From positions 248,001 through 312,000 of the forward strand of contig CALNYZ010000018.1 of the NCBI GenBank assembly GCA_942490945.1: DNA of 64,000 nt. Direction: 5' to 3'. Origin of the DNA: CALNYZ01 sp942490945. Its GTDB lineage: Bacteria > Pseudomonadota > Gammaproteobacteria > UBA6429 > Thiohalophilaceae. Of the stretch, positions 44,264-53,262 are shown in pieces (within the stretch, counting starts at the first letter, position 1; each line of letters begins with the position of its first letter). The notes beneath the pieces are model-generated. The model had not been told where the DNA came from. It ran no database searches and worked only from the letters and a program-made list of their open reading frames with translations. The translations under genes and the position numbers were made by a program.

Positions 44264-46280
44264 AACATCTCCGGATTTATTATTGCGAATTATACTGCCC
44301 GTTATCTTGCTGGTGGCGTTCGCTGCTGCGCCTGTTGCGATCGCAAATACCCAGAAACTGGAACAGGCAGATCGCGCAGTACGCACCCGCGATTTCAAAA
44401 CGGCCTGGAAAATATATTATGAGCTGGCAAAAGCTGGCAATACCGAGGCGCAATATAACTGTGGCGTACTTCTCCGTTCCGGGCAAGGTGCAGAGCGGGA
44501 TGACAAACGGGCACTGAAATGGTTTTTTCGCGCCGCACGCAGTGGTCATGCCAAGGCGCAATACACCATTGGTATGCAATACCTGAAAGGCATTGGTGTT
44601 AAAAAAGATCCCAAAGTTGCCATGGGCTGGATAGAAAAGGCGGCACAGGCCGGACACTCATCTGCAAAACGCCAGTTGGAGAGATTGCAAAGTGAGGGTG
44701 TGACACCGGAAACGGATCTCAATCAGAACGCGCTGAACAAGGCGTTGTTTGTTGCCAGTCGGCGTAATGATGTTGAACAAATTGATACGCTGTTGGCACA
44801 AGGTGCGGAAGTCAATGCTAAACATAGCGGTGGCTATACTGCACTGATGATCGCGGCGGAAAATGGCCATGAAGCGGCCGCAAAACATCTTATTGCGGCA
44901 GGAGCGAATGTTAATAGTGTCAATCAACAACATGAATCAGCCATGTTAATTGCAATACGTAAACAGAAAATGGCGGTTTGTCGACAACTGTGGACAAAAA
45001 AGCCCGACATAAATCTTAAAGACAAGCAGGGCAATACCGCCCTGATGTTGGCAATAAAAAACAATGATGTAGATGCTGTCGCCTGGCTATTGAAGTTAAG
45101 GGTACGACACGATCTGAAGAACAAACAGAACCAGACAGCCGGTGAGATTGCGGCCGCGCGTAAAAACAGCCAGGTGATCAGCCTGCTGAAAAATGCCGGT
45201 GTGCATGTACCGACAGTTAAAACACGATCAGAAACGCTGATCACCGACAGCAAGTCCATTCGTAATACAAAGAGCACCCTGGGTGCAGACTGGACACCCT
45301 TGATGGAAGCGGCCTGGCGTGGGCAATATAAAATCGCACAAAGCCTGTTAAAAGACGGTCGCGCACAAATCAATCGACGCGATAATAGTGGGCATACGGC
45401 CCTGAGTCGCGCGGTAGCAAAAAAACATGACAAGCTTGTGGCGTTACTGATTGCACATGGCGCCGATGTAAACATTGCGCAAAAAGATGGTATGACACCG
45501 CTGATGTGGGCGGCAAAAACTGGTGATATCACCTCGTTAACGACATTAATAAATAAAGGTGCCCGTGTCACTACGATTGACAATAACCAAATGGATGCCT
45601 TGATGTGGGCGGCCAGTAGCGGGCACAATAGTTGTGTAAAGCTGCTTGTTAACAAGAGTGCGAATGTCAAACAAAAACAAAAAAATGGTATGACCGCATT
45701 ATTGTGGAGTGTTCGGCGTGGCGATCTTGCTTCCATGAAGCTGTTAATTTCCAGGGGTGCCGATGTTAATGCATTGGACAGCGAAGGTCGTGCGTCGATT
45801 GTAATTGCGGTAATAAATGGCGCGAGTAATGTGACAAGCTACCTGTTAAACCATGGTGCGGATATTGAACAACGGGATCGAGATGGTAATACACTACTTG
45901 CGTTGGCCGCATTAAACGGGCGCGATAACATTGTCAGCTTGCTAATAAAACGCAAGGCCGATGTTAATGCGCGCAGTAATGCAGGCAACACCCCATTGAT
46001 ATTGGCTGCAGACAAGGGACATATTGAATCAGTCAGACTTTTGCTTGCTGCCAGAGCAGATATTAATACCAAGAACAATTTTGGTAATACCGCACTGATT
46101 GAAGCAGTCAAAAATGCACGCCGTAATGTAGTGGAGTATTTGCTGGATAAAGGCGCGAAAGTTGGTATTCGAAATAAAGACAAGAAGACCGCATTATTAA
46201 TTGCCCGCGATATGCAGCGAAAGGATCTTGTTAAACTGCTGGAATTGAAAAAAGAAAAGGGCTTTCTCGGTATATTTTAA
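44250..46280 (+). CDS. exported Sel1 / ankyrin-repeat protein
   Basis: 676 residues from the ATG at 44250, which places a signal peptide or anchor at about 11-32 (AAAPVAIANTQ). Then come about three Sel1-type repeats (residues 35-145; AEAGNTEAQYN-like units such as AKAGNTEAQYNCGVLL and GHAKAQYTIGMQYLKGIG) and about 14 ankyrin repeats from roughly 165 to the end, many with the GxTALMxAA...LLxxGADVN consensus. Such repeats bind proteins; export of an ankyrin protein is unusual but known. No enzymatic domain. It overlaps the oxidoreductase gene and converges, with a 4-base overlap, on the outer-membrane protein gene. Confidence 0.82.
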   Translation: MVRSETSPDLLLRIILPVILLVAFAAAPVAIANTQKLEQADRAVRTRDFKTAWKIYYELAKAGNTEAQYNCGVLLRSGQGAERDDKRALKWFFRAARSGHAKAQYTIGMQYLKGIGVKKDPKVAMGWIEKAAQAGHSSAKRQLERLQSEGVTPETDLNQNALNKALFVASRRNDVEQIDTLLAQGAEVNAKHSGGYTALMIAAENGHEAAAKHLIAAGANVNSVNQQHESAMLIAIRKQKMAVCRQLWTKKPDINLKDKQGNTALMLAIKNNDVDAVAWLLKLRVRHDLKNKQNQTAGEIAAARKNSQVISLLKNAGVHVPTVKTRSETLITDSKSIRNTKSTLGADWTPLMEAAWRGQYKIAQSLLKDGRAQINRRDNSGHTALSRAVAKKHDKLVALLIAHGADVNIAQKDGMTPLMWAAKTGDITSLTTLINKGARVTTIDNNQMDALMWAASSGHNSCVKLLVNKSANVKQKQKNGMTALLWSVRRGDLASMKLLISRGADVNALDSEGRASIVIAVINGASNVTSYLLNHGADIEQRDRDGNTLLALAALNGRDNIVSLLIKRKADVNARSNAGNTPLILAADKGHIESVRLLLAARADINTKNNFGNTALIEAVKNARRNVVEYLLDKGAKVGIRNKDKKTALLIARDMQRKDLVKLLELKKEKGFLGIF

Positions 46281-48967
46281 AAATCGTAGATAACACCCAG
46301 GCTAAGATAATAATTCGTTTCGTCGGTCACAGTGGTGGTGGTAGTGTTATTCGTTGTCGTCGTTATTGATTTGTAGTCATATCCTGTATCAAGCTCGAAC
46401 TTCAGATTGCGCTTCGCATAATAGTCCACACGGAACGAAGGTCTGTAAATCGTACGGTTTGTACCGTTTGATTGCGTCTGCACATCAACACGCAGTCTTG
46501 GCCTGACACGCCAATCCTTGCCATATCTTATTCGCGTACTGACATCGTAGGTGATTGTATCGGCTGTACTGAGATTGGCATAACGTATGCCTAACAGTGT
46601 CACATCACTATCAGTAATAAAGTTTGTGCCAATAAATGTTATAGAATAATAATATTCATTACCGGGAGAATCCGTTGCCAGTACACCCGCTGAGGCTGGT
46701 GTGCCGGACAGGTTGCTGACGGTAACGTCGGTATTTAATTGTATTGTTTCGGTAAATGGATAGGAATTGGCAACAGACAGCGTTTTATATACAGCTGTTC
46801 GGTCTACAGCAAACTGTCGAATTTCTGTTTCAGTATAAGTTGAATGTAACTCTGTCAGTGTAGAGACCGTTTGTCCAATGAGTGCATTGGTTGTTGACAA
46901 TGTAGGGGTTAAACGGTAATCCGCAACAATGTTAAATGAACCGGCATTATTCTTGCCATAAAGAAAGTTGGCAATGAGCGTAGCGGTATTTAATTCACCA
47001 TATGAGGTGTCATAATCAAAGTTGCCAAAAAGCGAGTAATCGGTATTAATTACCTTGATCTCGGTACCGATTGCTTCCCGATCGGAAAACCCGTCTGCAA
47101 CCTGCTTGATAGCGTAGAAATTAAAATCCCAGTCCTTTATTAAATCGGTTGCATCAAGATTCATACCATAAAAATAGCGATCATTTTGAAATACCGTCGA
47201 TTCGGTAAGATTCACCGGGTAGCCCATATTCAGACTGAGTTTGTAATTGTTTGAAAATGGATGGGCAAGAATGAGACCATCAAACCGGCCAAGCATACCG
47301 CTGTTGTTACTGGACTGTCGGCCGGCACGCAGGTAGTTACCTGATTGTTTTGCTGTAATATCAGCATACAGGCGACTGATGCGCGAGGTACTTTTTTGTC
47401 TTGTATCAAGTGAATTATATAAATTATCCGCATCTACACGGAATTTCATGTCATAGTCCGCGCTGCGCCGTCGTGCGGAGAGACTTATATTTGTGCTGAG
47501 TGAGTTATCAACGGCCTGATTCTCAGTCTGGTTGGTGCCGGAGATCTCGTAGCGATAAAATTGAAACAGGCTGCCAAACATTTCCCAGCGCACATCATCC
47601 TTATCTTTCTTGTCATCTTTTTGAGCGAGCGCGGCTTTCGGTGCGAGCCGGGCGGTTATCAGTGCTTCAAGGCGTTGACGCACGCGATCACTGCCTTCAC
47701 CTTCAGGATAGAGTTCCAGATATCTACGGTATTCAGCCTTTGCGTGTGCAGTCTGACCATTCCGCTCTCGTGCAAGGCCTGCGAACTCCAGTGCAAACTG
47801 TTTATCCAGACCATTCGCCAGTTTAAATGCCTTGTTATAATACCGGTAGGCCTTTGTATATTCCTTGGCAATCATCGCATTTCTGCCCTGTTCGAGTAAG
47901 CTTTGAACTTTGGCACTGGATTGCGAACCGGGTTTGATTGTTGCTGTTTCTGGAGATTCAGATTGACTGATCTGTTCCTGTGTTTGAAATTCCGGAGCAG
48001 TTTCAGGTTTTGATTCTGTCAGGTCAGTGCGGGTAGATTTGGTGACGTTTGATTTTATTTCAGGTCTCTGATCGGGGGCAGTGGTAATTTCAGAAACCGG
48101 TTCTGATTCGGGCGTAGATGTTATATCAGTTTTATTACCCGTGTCCTGTTGTTTGAGCCAGTTAACGGCGGTATTGATATTAGTGGCATCGACCCGATCG
48201 ATCCATGCATCAGGAAAGCGCTGATTAACTTTTACAAGCTCGTTGCGTGCATTTTTCCAGCTTCGAAAGAAACCGAGCTGCAGAGTGTACTGAATCTCGT
48301 TATCGGATTCACTCTGGTTGTCAAAAAGATAATACTTGTTATAGGGAGCTTGTCGGGAAAGTTCATTTGTATCGGTTTTTTCTGACGTGGTTTTGAGATT
48401 TATAACATAATATTTTTGCAGGGACGAACTTTTTGGACGAGCTGATTTTTTTGATACAGAGGCAGAGGGAGCCGGTTTTATAGGTAAATTCAGCGAATCA
48501 GCATTAATGTAAACACTTACTGATTTATTGCTTCGATCCTGTAAAACTTTATAGCTTATTTGTGATTTGAACTCGAGTTTCAGTATAATTTTACCTGAAT
48601 CATCATTTTCCATGCGCATGGCAACGATGCCAAGGTTATTATCAGGTTCGGGTTGCAAGTAGTCTGTTATACGCAACGCATCCGTCTGGCTGGAACCAAT
48701 CAGAAAACTTCGCACGGTGATCTTGATCTGATTTCCGGAAGACTGTGGGTAATGGTTTAAATAGGTAATCGGTTCAAAAAAGTTGATTCTTAACCGGTAG
48801 GCATTGTTAAGTGGTGTCACTTCATAGGAGTCGAGCAGGATATTTGCTGCAAATAATTTATTTACACAAACAATATAAAATAAAGTCAGTAGTATAGTTC
48901 TGAATATCTGTTGGTGTATTCTTTTAGTAACCGTTTCATTAATACTTATTCGTCGACGCGGAATCAT
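46277..48967 (-). CDS. predicted outer-membrane beta-barrel with AMIN-like, SPOR and TPR regions
   Basis: 896 residues. Hydrophobic export signal about 22-40 (VCVNKLFAAN); then an AMIN-like beta domain (about 42-155), a SPOR-like domain (about 185-270; IQYTLQLGFFRSWKNARNEL), a Ser/Thr/Glu-rich linker (about 275-345), TPR helices (about 350-435; AKEYTKAYRYYNKAFKLA, HAKAEYRRYLELYPEGEG), and a long region from about 455 to 896 with alternating amphipathic strands ending in the beta-signal-like SLGVIYDF. That is barrel-sized for about 20 strands. SPOR domains bind denuded peptidoglycan. Last gene of the cytochrome operon, so a porin sheath or partner for multihaem cytochromes is the leading idea. 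I know no characterised homologue. Confidence 0.72.
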   Translation of the reverse strand: MIPRRRISINETVTKRIHQQIFRTILLTLFYIVCVNKLFAANILLDSYEVTPLNNAYRLRINFFEPITYLNHYPQSSGNQIKITVRSFLIGSSQTDALRITDYLQPEPDNNLGIVAMRMENDDSGKIILKLEFKSQISYKVLQDRSNKSVSVYINADSLNLPIKPAPSASVSKKSARPKSSSLQKYYVINLKTTSEKTDTNELSRQAPYNKYYLFDNQSESDNEIQYTLQLGFFRSWKNARNELVKVNQRFPDAWIDRVDATNINTAVNWLKQQDTGNKTDITSTPESEPVSEITTAPDQRPEIKSNVTKSTRTDLTESKPETAPEFQTQEQISQSESPETATIKPGSQSSAKVQSLLEQGRNAMIAKEYTKAYRYYNKAFKLANGLDKQFALEFAGLARERNGQTAHAKAEYRRYLELYPEGEGSDRVRQRLEALITARLAPKAALAQKDDKKDKDDVRWEMFGSLFQFYRYEISGTNQTENQAVDNSLSTNISLSARRRSADYDMKFRVDADNLYNSLDTRQKSTSRISRLYADITAKQSGNYLRAGRQSSNNSGMLGRFDGLILAHPFSNNYKLSLNMGYPVNLTESTVFQNDRYFYGMNLDATDLIKDWDFNFYAIKQVADGFSDREAIGTEIKVINTDYSLFGNFDYDTSYGELNTATLIANFLYGKNNAGSFNIVADYRLTPTLSTTNALIGQTVSTLTELHSTYTETEIRQFAVDRTAVYKTLSVANSYPFTETIQLNTDVTVSNLSGTPASAGVLATDSPGNEYYYSITFIGTNFITDSDVTLLGIRYANLSTADTITYDVSTRIRYGKDWRVRPRLRVDVQTQSNGTNRTIYRPSFRVDYYAKRNLKFELDTGYDYKSITTTTNNTTTTTVTDETNYYLSLGVIYDF

Positions 48968-49010
48968 ACATCATTACATCAGGTTTATTATTGTTCTAAC
49001 TCAAAAAAAA

Positions 49011-50426
49011 CTAATCAAACTTACCGTTCGGCTGGTGCTTGCCTGTTCGCCTGTCACTTGGCGATGTAGAGCTGGGAGTTTTGTATTCGTGACATGCGCC
49101 CGAACAATCACGTAGCTCGCTGACAGTATAAAATGTACTTGGCGAGTCATAGTGTTTGTGGGCGCTTGCTTTGTACCTGTTTGCATGGCACCCGGCACAG
49201 TCTGGTTTGTATGCACCGTATTGCCAGGCAATTGTTGAGGCATTCGACGTGTGACATCGAGTACACGTCACACTTGAGCGGTGATCCGGGCTAGGATAGT
49301 TGGGCGAGTTATGTGAGTAGCGTACACTATTGCGCCAACCGGACGTAACATGACAGGCATCGCAGGATAAGGTCGTATTAAAGTGACCATTTGGCTTGTC
49401 ATTGTTGTGGCAACCTACATTGGCGCATGATCCCGGAGCGGCAGTAGCATGATCAAACCGGGCATTGCTCCACGGTGTCCCCGGTGTGTGGCAAGCAGCG
49501 CAATCATTATCATTTGGATGTGGTAAGGGCGGTTTGTCTTTAAGGTGACAGGTCGAACAGGCTTGCGTAATACCCGAATGATCAAACCGTGCGCCCAGCC
49601 AGGATGTTGTGCTGTGGTGGCAATCATCACAGGTATTTACTGTGCTATGTGGTAACGGTGGCCGATCTTTTAAGTGACAGTTGGCACAGGATTGCGTGAT
49701 GCCAGAGTGATTAAACCGTGCGCCTTGCCAGGACGAGGTGGTATGGCAATCATCACAGGTGTTCACTGTGGTATGTGGTAATGGTGGTCGGTCTTTCAGG
49801 TGACAGGTCGAACACGGCTGCGTGATCCCAGAGTGATTAAACCGAGCACCTTGCCAGGTTGTGGTGTTATGGCAGTCATCACAGGTATTGGTCGTGGTAT
49901 GCGGAGCCGGCGGGCGGTCTTTCAAATGACAGGTACTACAGGGTTGCGTCACGTTCGCATGATTAAATCGTGCCGGTGTCCAGGCGCGGGTCGAATGACA
50001 ATCATCACATTGATTATCGCTTCGTATGTGGTTCGGTGTTTTGCCGGTCGCTTTTACGCCATTGTGGCAACTGATACAGGATCCGGTAATTGATCCATGA
50101 TCCATTCGGGCATTGGCAAATCGGGTTTCAGTATGACAGTCATCACAGGTGTTGGTGCTTTTTATATGATTGTTGGGTTTACCAGGTGCATTGACTGTGC
50201 CGGCGGCATGGCAACCCTGACAGCTTGTGGGCGTTCCCTTGAAAATGCCGCGGATATGACAGCTATCACATTGCACACGTTGGTGTGCACCGGATATGAC
50301 AAAGCCGGTATTATCGTGGTCAAAATTTGCTTTTGACAACGGCGCAGCATACGAAAACGACAGTGGCAGAATTAACAGCATCACTGATATACATGCAGCA
50401 AATAATTTACGCCACTGAATTTGCAT
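49011..50426 (-). CDS. multihaem cytochrome c, 16 CXXCH plus CX4CH and CX3CH
   Basis: 471 residues with a signal peptide (about 8-28). I count 16 CXXCH sites, one CX4CH (CANVGCH) and one CX3CH (CSGACH) near the C-terminus, up to 18 haems. The centre is built from a 42-residue dihaem module (CDDCH - 18 residues - CSTCH - 14 residues) repeated in tandem, with distal histidines in FNHSGIT and PHTT. This is a cytochrome c3/c7-like or doubled-CXXCH type of wire. It follows the 21-haem gene by 56 bases and precedes the barrel gene by 43. Likely periplasmic or inserted in the barrel; direction of electron flow unknown. Confidence 0.9.
   Translation of the reverse strand: MQIQWRKLFAACISVMLLILPLSFSYAAPLSKANFDHDNTGFVISGAHQRVQCDSCHIRGIFKGTPTSCQGCHAAGTVNAPGKPNNHIKSTNTCDDCHTETRFANARMDHGSITGSCISCHNGVKATGKTPNHIRSDNQCDDCHSTRAWTPARFNHANVTQPCSTCHLKDRPPAPHTTTNTCDDCHNTTTWQGARFNHSGITQPCSTCHLKDRPPLPHTTVNTCDDCHTTSSWQGARFNHSGITQSCANCHLKDRPPLPHSTVNTCDDCHHSTTSWLGARFDHSGITQACSTCHLKDKPPLPHPNDNDCAACHTPGTPWSNARFDHATAAPGSCANVGCHNNDKPNGHFNTTLSCDACHVTSGWRNSVRYSHNSPNYPSPDHRSSVTCTRCHTSNASTIAWQYGAYKPDCAGCHANRYKASAHKHYDSPSTFYTVSELRDCSGACHEYKTPSSTSPSDRRTGKHQPNGKFD
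49540..50020. repeat. 126-bp tandem coding repeats in the multihaem gene
   Basis: The string CARTCATCAC (complement of part of the CDDCH codons) recurs at 49621, 49747, 49873 and 49999, exactly 126 bases apart, corresponding to the 42-residue dihaem module. Neighbouring copies are very similar in DNA, pointing to recent duplication or homogenisation. Confidence 0.85.
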
Positions 50427-50482
50427 ACCGTATCCTTGAGATCACATATCCAGAAAAAACAGGTGTTTGGTGAGTAATCATA

Positions 50483-52075
50483 TTACCTGTTTAACTGTAG
50501 GTCATTAAAGGATCTCGTGGTGTGACATCGTTCACATCTCTTACCAAATTGCTGATTATGAACATCATCGCCGCGATGGCAGGCAATGCAGGTACGAGGT
50601 GTCGTAGCCACTTTGTCAACCGCCTGGCTGTGGCAGGCTTCGCAATAGACTTTGGCGTGCTTGCCATCCAGTTTGAAACGGGTCTTGTTATGGTCAAATC
50701 GCCACAATTTCCAGCCGTTTGGGTTATGGCACTGCTGGCAGTACTTACCGAGACGTTGCTTGTGCGTATCATCTTTTTGATGGCATGAAATACAGGCTAT
50801 TTTGGCGGTTTTATAGGTATTTCCCAGATGACATTCCTCGCATGGGGTTATGGCATGTAAGCCTATTAATGGGAAGCGTGACAGGTCATGTTCAAAGCGA
50901 ACCTGTTTGCGCCAGCCTTTTTCGTCATGACACCGGTCACAGCGTTTACCCTGCTGACCCTTATGCGCATCATCGACCCGGTGGCAGCTGTAGCAAGCGG
51001 TCGGTGTTTTGCTTTTATAGAGTGGTTTCTGGTGGCAGGCCTTGCACTGCGCATCAATGTGCTTGCCTTTGAGCGGGTAGGATGTTTTTTTCGTGTGGTC
51101 GAAGCGCGCCTCTGGCCAGCTTTTTTCACTATGACATGTCTGGCATTTGGTGCCATAGCTGCCATGATGCGAATCGTCTTTTTTATGGCAGGAAATACAC
51201 GTCGATTTGATTTTTTCCTTGTACGGATCACCTTTATGGCACTGCTGGCAAGTCAGTTTTTTATGCGTATGACGCAGTGGAAAATCAGTGTCCTTGTCAT
51301 GATTAAAACCGAGACTCTTCCAGCTTTTTGTGGAATGGCATTTTTTACAATCGGTGCCATTGCCACCGCGATGAATATCATTTAATCGATGACAGGATAT
51401 ACATTTAACAGGTGTTTTTACGTAACGATCATTTGCATGGCAGGTTGAGCAGGCCGTTTTTGTATGCTTTCCGGTGAGCCTGAATTTGGTCTTGTCATGG
51501 TTATAGCGGATAGAGCGCCAGTTATTGGCCACGTGACAGGATGCACACGCGGTCATGATTCTTGAGTTTGCCTGGTCTGGCCGATGTGGACTGGCTTGTT
51601 TGTGACAGGCGCGACATTGATTGGGCGCTTCACGATAAGTTTTATTTTTTTTATGACAACTCTCACAGCGTACGGTTTTATGTGCGCCGTGTAACGGAAA
51701 GTCGGTTAACTGGTGCGCGAAAGTGGCCTTATCCAGTTTCACGATGTCAGCTGCACGCCCCCTATGCTCGGTATGACAGGACTTGCAGGAACGTGTCTGG
51801 AGATTTTTGGATTTACCGTGAAATCCCTTGCCCTGTTTGATGTCGCTGTTAATTTTTTTGTGGCAAGCACGGCACAGTGGCGTTCCATCACCTTTCTTGA
51901 ATGGCGTATGACATTTGTTACATTGCGTTTCATATTTTGCATGACCCTGAATTACCTTGCCTGGCATCAGGAGCGTTTCAAGCTCGTCAGCAAAGACATG
52001 GCCGGGAATCAGTAATATGGACAGTTGTAACAGAAAAACATAGCCGGCCGATCGTGCTGTTGTAAAATGCCTCAT
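50483..52075 (-). CDS. 21-haem cytochrome c
   Basis: 530 residues with a signal peptide (about 10-30, GHVFAD). I count 21 CXXCH motifs, evenly spread from residue about 52 to the end, in irregular repeats of the kind C-x2-CH...W-x4-F-x-H...L-x-G-x-H-x4-C-x2-CH. Numerous extra histidines supply distal ligands, so bis-His low-potential haems are likely. Lysine-rich, unlike the paralogous downstream cytochrome. It begins 3 bases after the cytochrome-b-like gene. Cytochromes of this size (21 or more haems) occur in the PCC3-type clusters described for iron oxidisers, as I recall. Predicted periplasmic. Confidence 0.92.
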   Translation of the reverse strand: MRHFTTARSAGYVFLLQLSILLIPGHVFADELETLLMPGKVIQGHAKYETQCNKCHTPFKKGDGTPLCRACHKKINSDIKQGKGFHGKSKNLQTRSCKSCHTEHRGRAADIVKLDKATFAHQLTDFPLHGAHKTVRCESCHKKNKTYREAPNQCRACHKQASPHRPDQANSRIMTACASCHVANNWRSIRYNHDKTKFRLTGKHTKTACSTCHANDRYVKTPVKCISCHRLNDIHRGGNGTDCKKCHSTKSWKSLGFNHDKDTDFPLRHTHKKLTCQQCHKGDPYKEKIKSTCISCHKKDDSHHGSYGTKCQTCHSEKSWPEARFDHTKKTSYPLKGKHIDAQCKACHQKPLYKSKTPTACYSCHRVDDAHKGQQGKRCDRCHDEKGWRKQVRFEHDLSRFPLIGLHAITPCEECHLGNTYKTAKIACISCHQKDDTHKQRLGKYCQQCHNPNGWKLWRFDHNKTRFKLDGKHAKVYCEACHSQAVDKVATTPRTCIACHRGDDVHNQQFGKRCERCHTTRSFNDLQLNR

Positions 52076-52078
52076 GAT

Positions 52079-52999
52079 CTAATAAGCGTGCACAACAACA
52101 ACATGAATGATGCCGGTGATGATTAACAGAAAAAACATCGGCAGGTGTGCGTAATGCCAGATCGAAAACAATTGATTATATATTTGTAACTCGGCAAATT
52201 TACGCAAACGTAGTGTATACAAACTTAATGAATAATGCGCCTTGCGCAGAATTTCGCGCGTCATCGATTTGTCCCAGTTATTGGTTCGTGCCTGTTTGTT
52301 GATGCTGTGTTTCACTGAACGATACACGCGCCAGGCTATCCACTTTGCATATATCGCATTAACAGGCAGGTGAAAAACACCGAGCAAAAATAAACGTTTT
52401 TTCAATAATGATTTTTCAAATCTGGCAATACGCTTCGTATTATCTGTTGATAGTGAAATGTCATTGCCCAGCTTGCCGCGGGTTAATTTCAGATTGTCAC
52501 GTAATTCCTCGAGTGATGCTTTTTCACCATATAGCCCGATGTGTATTTTTGAATAAATAAATCGTCCTATTAATCCACTTAAGGCGACGGTGATCATACA
52601 AAACAGGGCAATATTGCTGTTGGTTGAGCCAAGGCCAAAATTGGAATGAAAGATCACCAGTACAGGTCCGACGACACCAAGCATCATATGAAAGCGAAAC
52701 CAGAATTTAACCGAACCCATTACACGCATGAAGCGGACATGCTTGCGTAATGGATATAACAGCAGGATCAACATCATGCTGCCGCCGATAATGCCCAGCG
52801 CATAGCCCAGTCCATCTTGCGCACTGAGATTACTGTTTTCTCGGCCCAGCCAACCGGCAATCAGTACAATGCTGCAAATCAGCACGATATAGAATAGTGA
52901 ATGATCCTGGCGCACCGACCATTTTGCCTTGCCAGCTTTACCGGTTGTTGCAGGTGTTTGTTCCAACGGAGGAGTGCTTGTTTCGACTGATACGACCAT
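52079..52999 (-). CDS. cytochrome-b-like integral membrane protein of the multihaem operon
   Basis: 306 residues. About six hydrophobic helices (approximately 33-52, 62-84, 95-118, 128-150, 200-222 and 283-303). Histidines within or beside the helices (FRFHMMLGVVGPVLVIFHSNFG; SIWHYAHLP; TGIIHVVVVHAY) have the spacing expected for b-haem ligands, in the manner of ferric-reductase or b561-like proteins. A soluble loop (about 155-200, helical) lies between the halves. As the first gene of the operon it is a good candidate for the quinone-facing link between the inner membrane pool and the 21-haem cytochrome. Family identity is not certain. Confidence 0.7.
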   Translation of the reverse strand: MVVSVETSTPPLEQTPATTGKAGKAKWSVRQDHSLFYIVLICSIVLIAGWLGRENSNLSAQDGLGYALGIIGGSMMLILLLYPLRKHVRFMRVMGSVKFWFRFHMMLGVVGPVLVIFHSNFGLGSTNSNIALFCMITVALSGLIGRFIYSKIHIGLYGEKASLEELRDNLKLTRGKLGNDISLSTDNTKRIARFEKSLLKKRLFLLGVFHLPVNAIYAKWIAWRVYRSVKHSINKQARTNNWDKSMTREILRKAHYSLSLYTLRLRKFAELQIYNQLFSIWHYAHLPMFFLLIITGIIHVVVVHAY

Positions 53000-53262
53000 A
53001 GTTGCTACAATTTGAGGTTAGTGGTGTTACCTGTTTTAAGACCCTGAACGATTATTTTTATTTTGCCAATCACTATAGCACTTACCGCTTTGGCCGGGTG
53101 ACTGGACAGTAATTTTAGCAAAAAATGTGATGTTATCGACGGATTTGCCGGATATAGGTCAAGCTGGTTCAGTTTGGGTCCATATAGACTGCATGAATGC
53201 GCAAAATACAGTTAACATGTCATATTCACATCAAAATATTTTGGGTTTGATTCAGGAATTAT
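53000..53262. other. divergent promoter region between multihaem operon and ccm operon
   Basis: 263 bases separate two divergent operons, one for multihaem cytochromes and one for their haem attachment. No strong palindrome or T-run terminator was recognised. Confidence 0.4.

Noticed and set aside
49540..50020. Regular 126-bp repeats, considered as CRISPR or satellite
   Set aside because: They are in-frame codons of a 42-residue dihaem module with no spacer variation pattern typical of CRISPR.
50522..52015. Several long plus-strand open frames opposite the 21-haem gene
   Set aside because: They are antisense shadows of repeated CXXCH codons; the minus frame has a signal peptide and 21 haem motifs.
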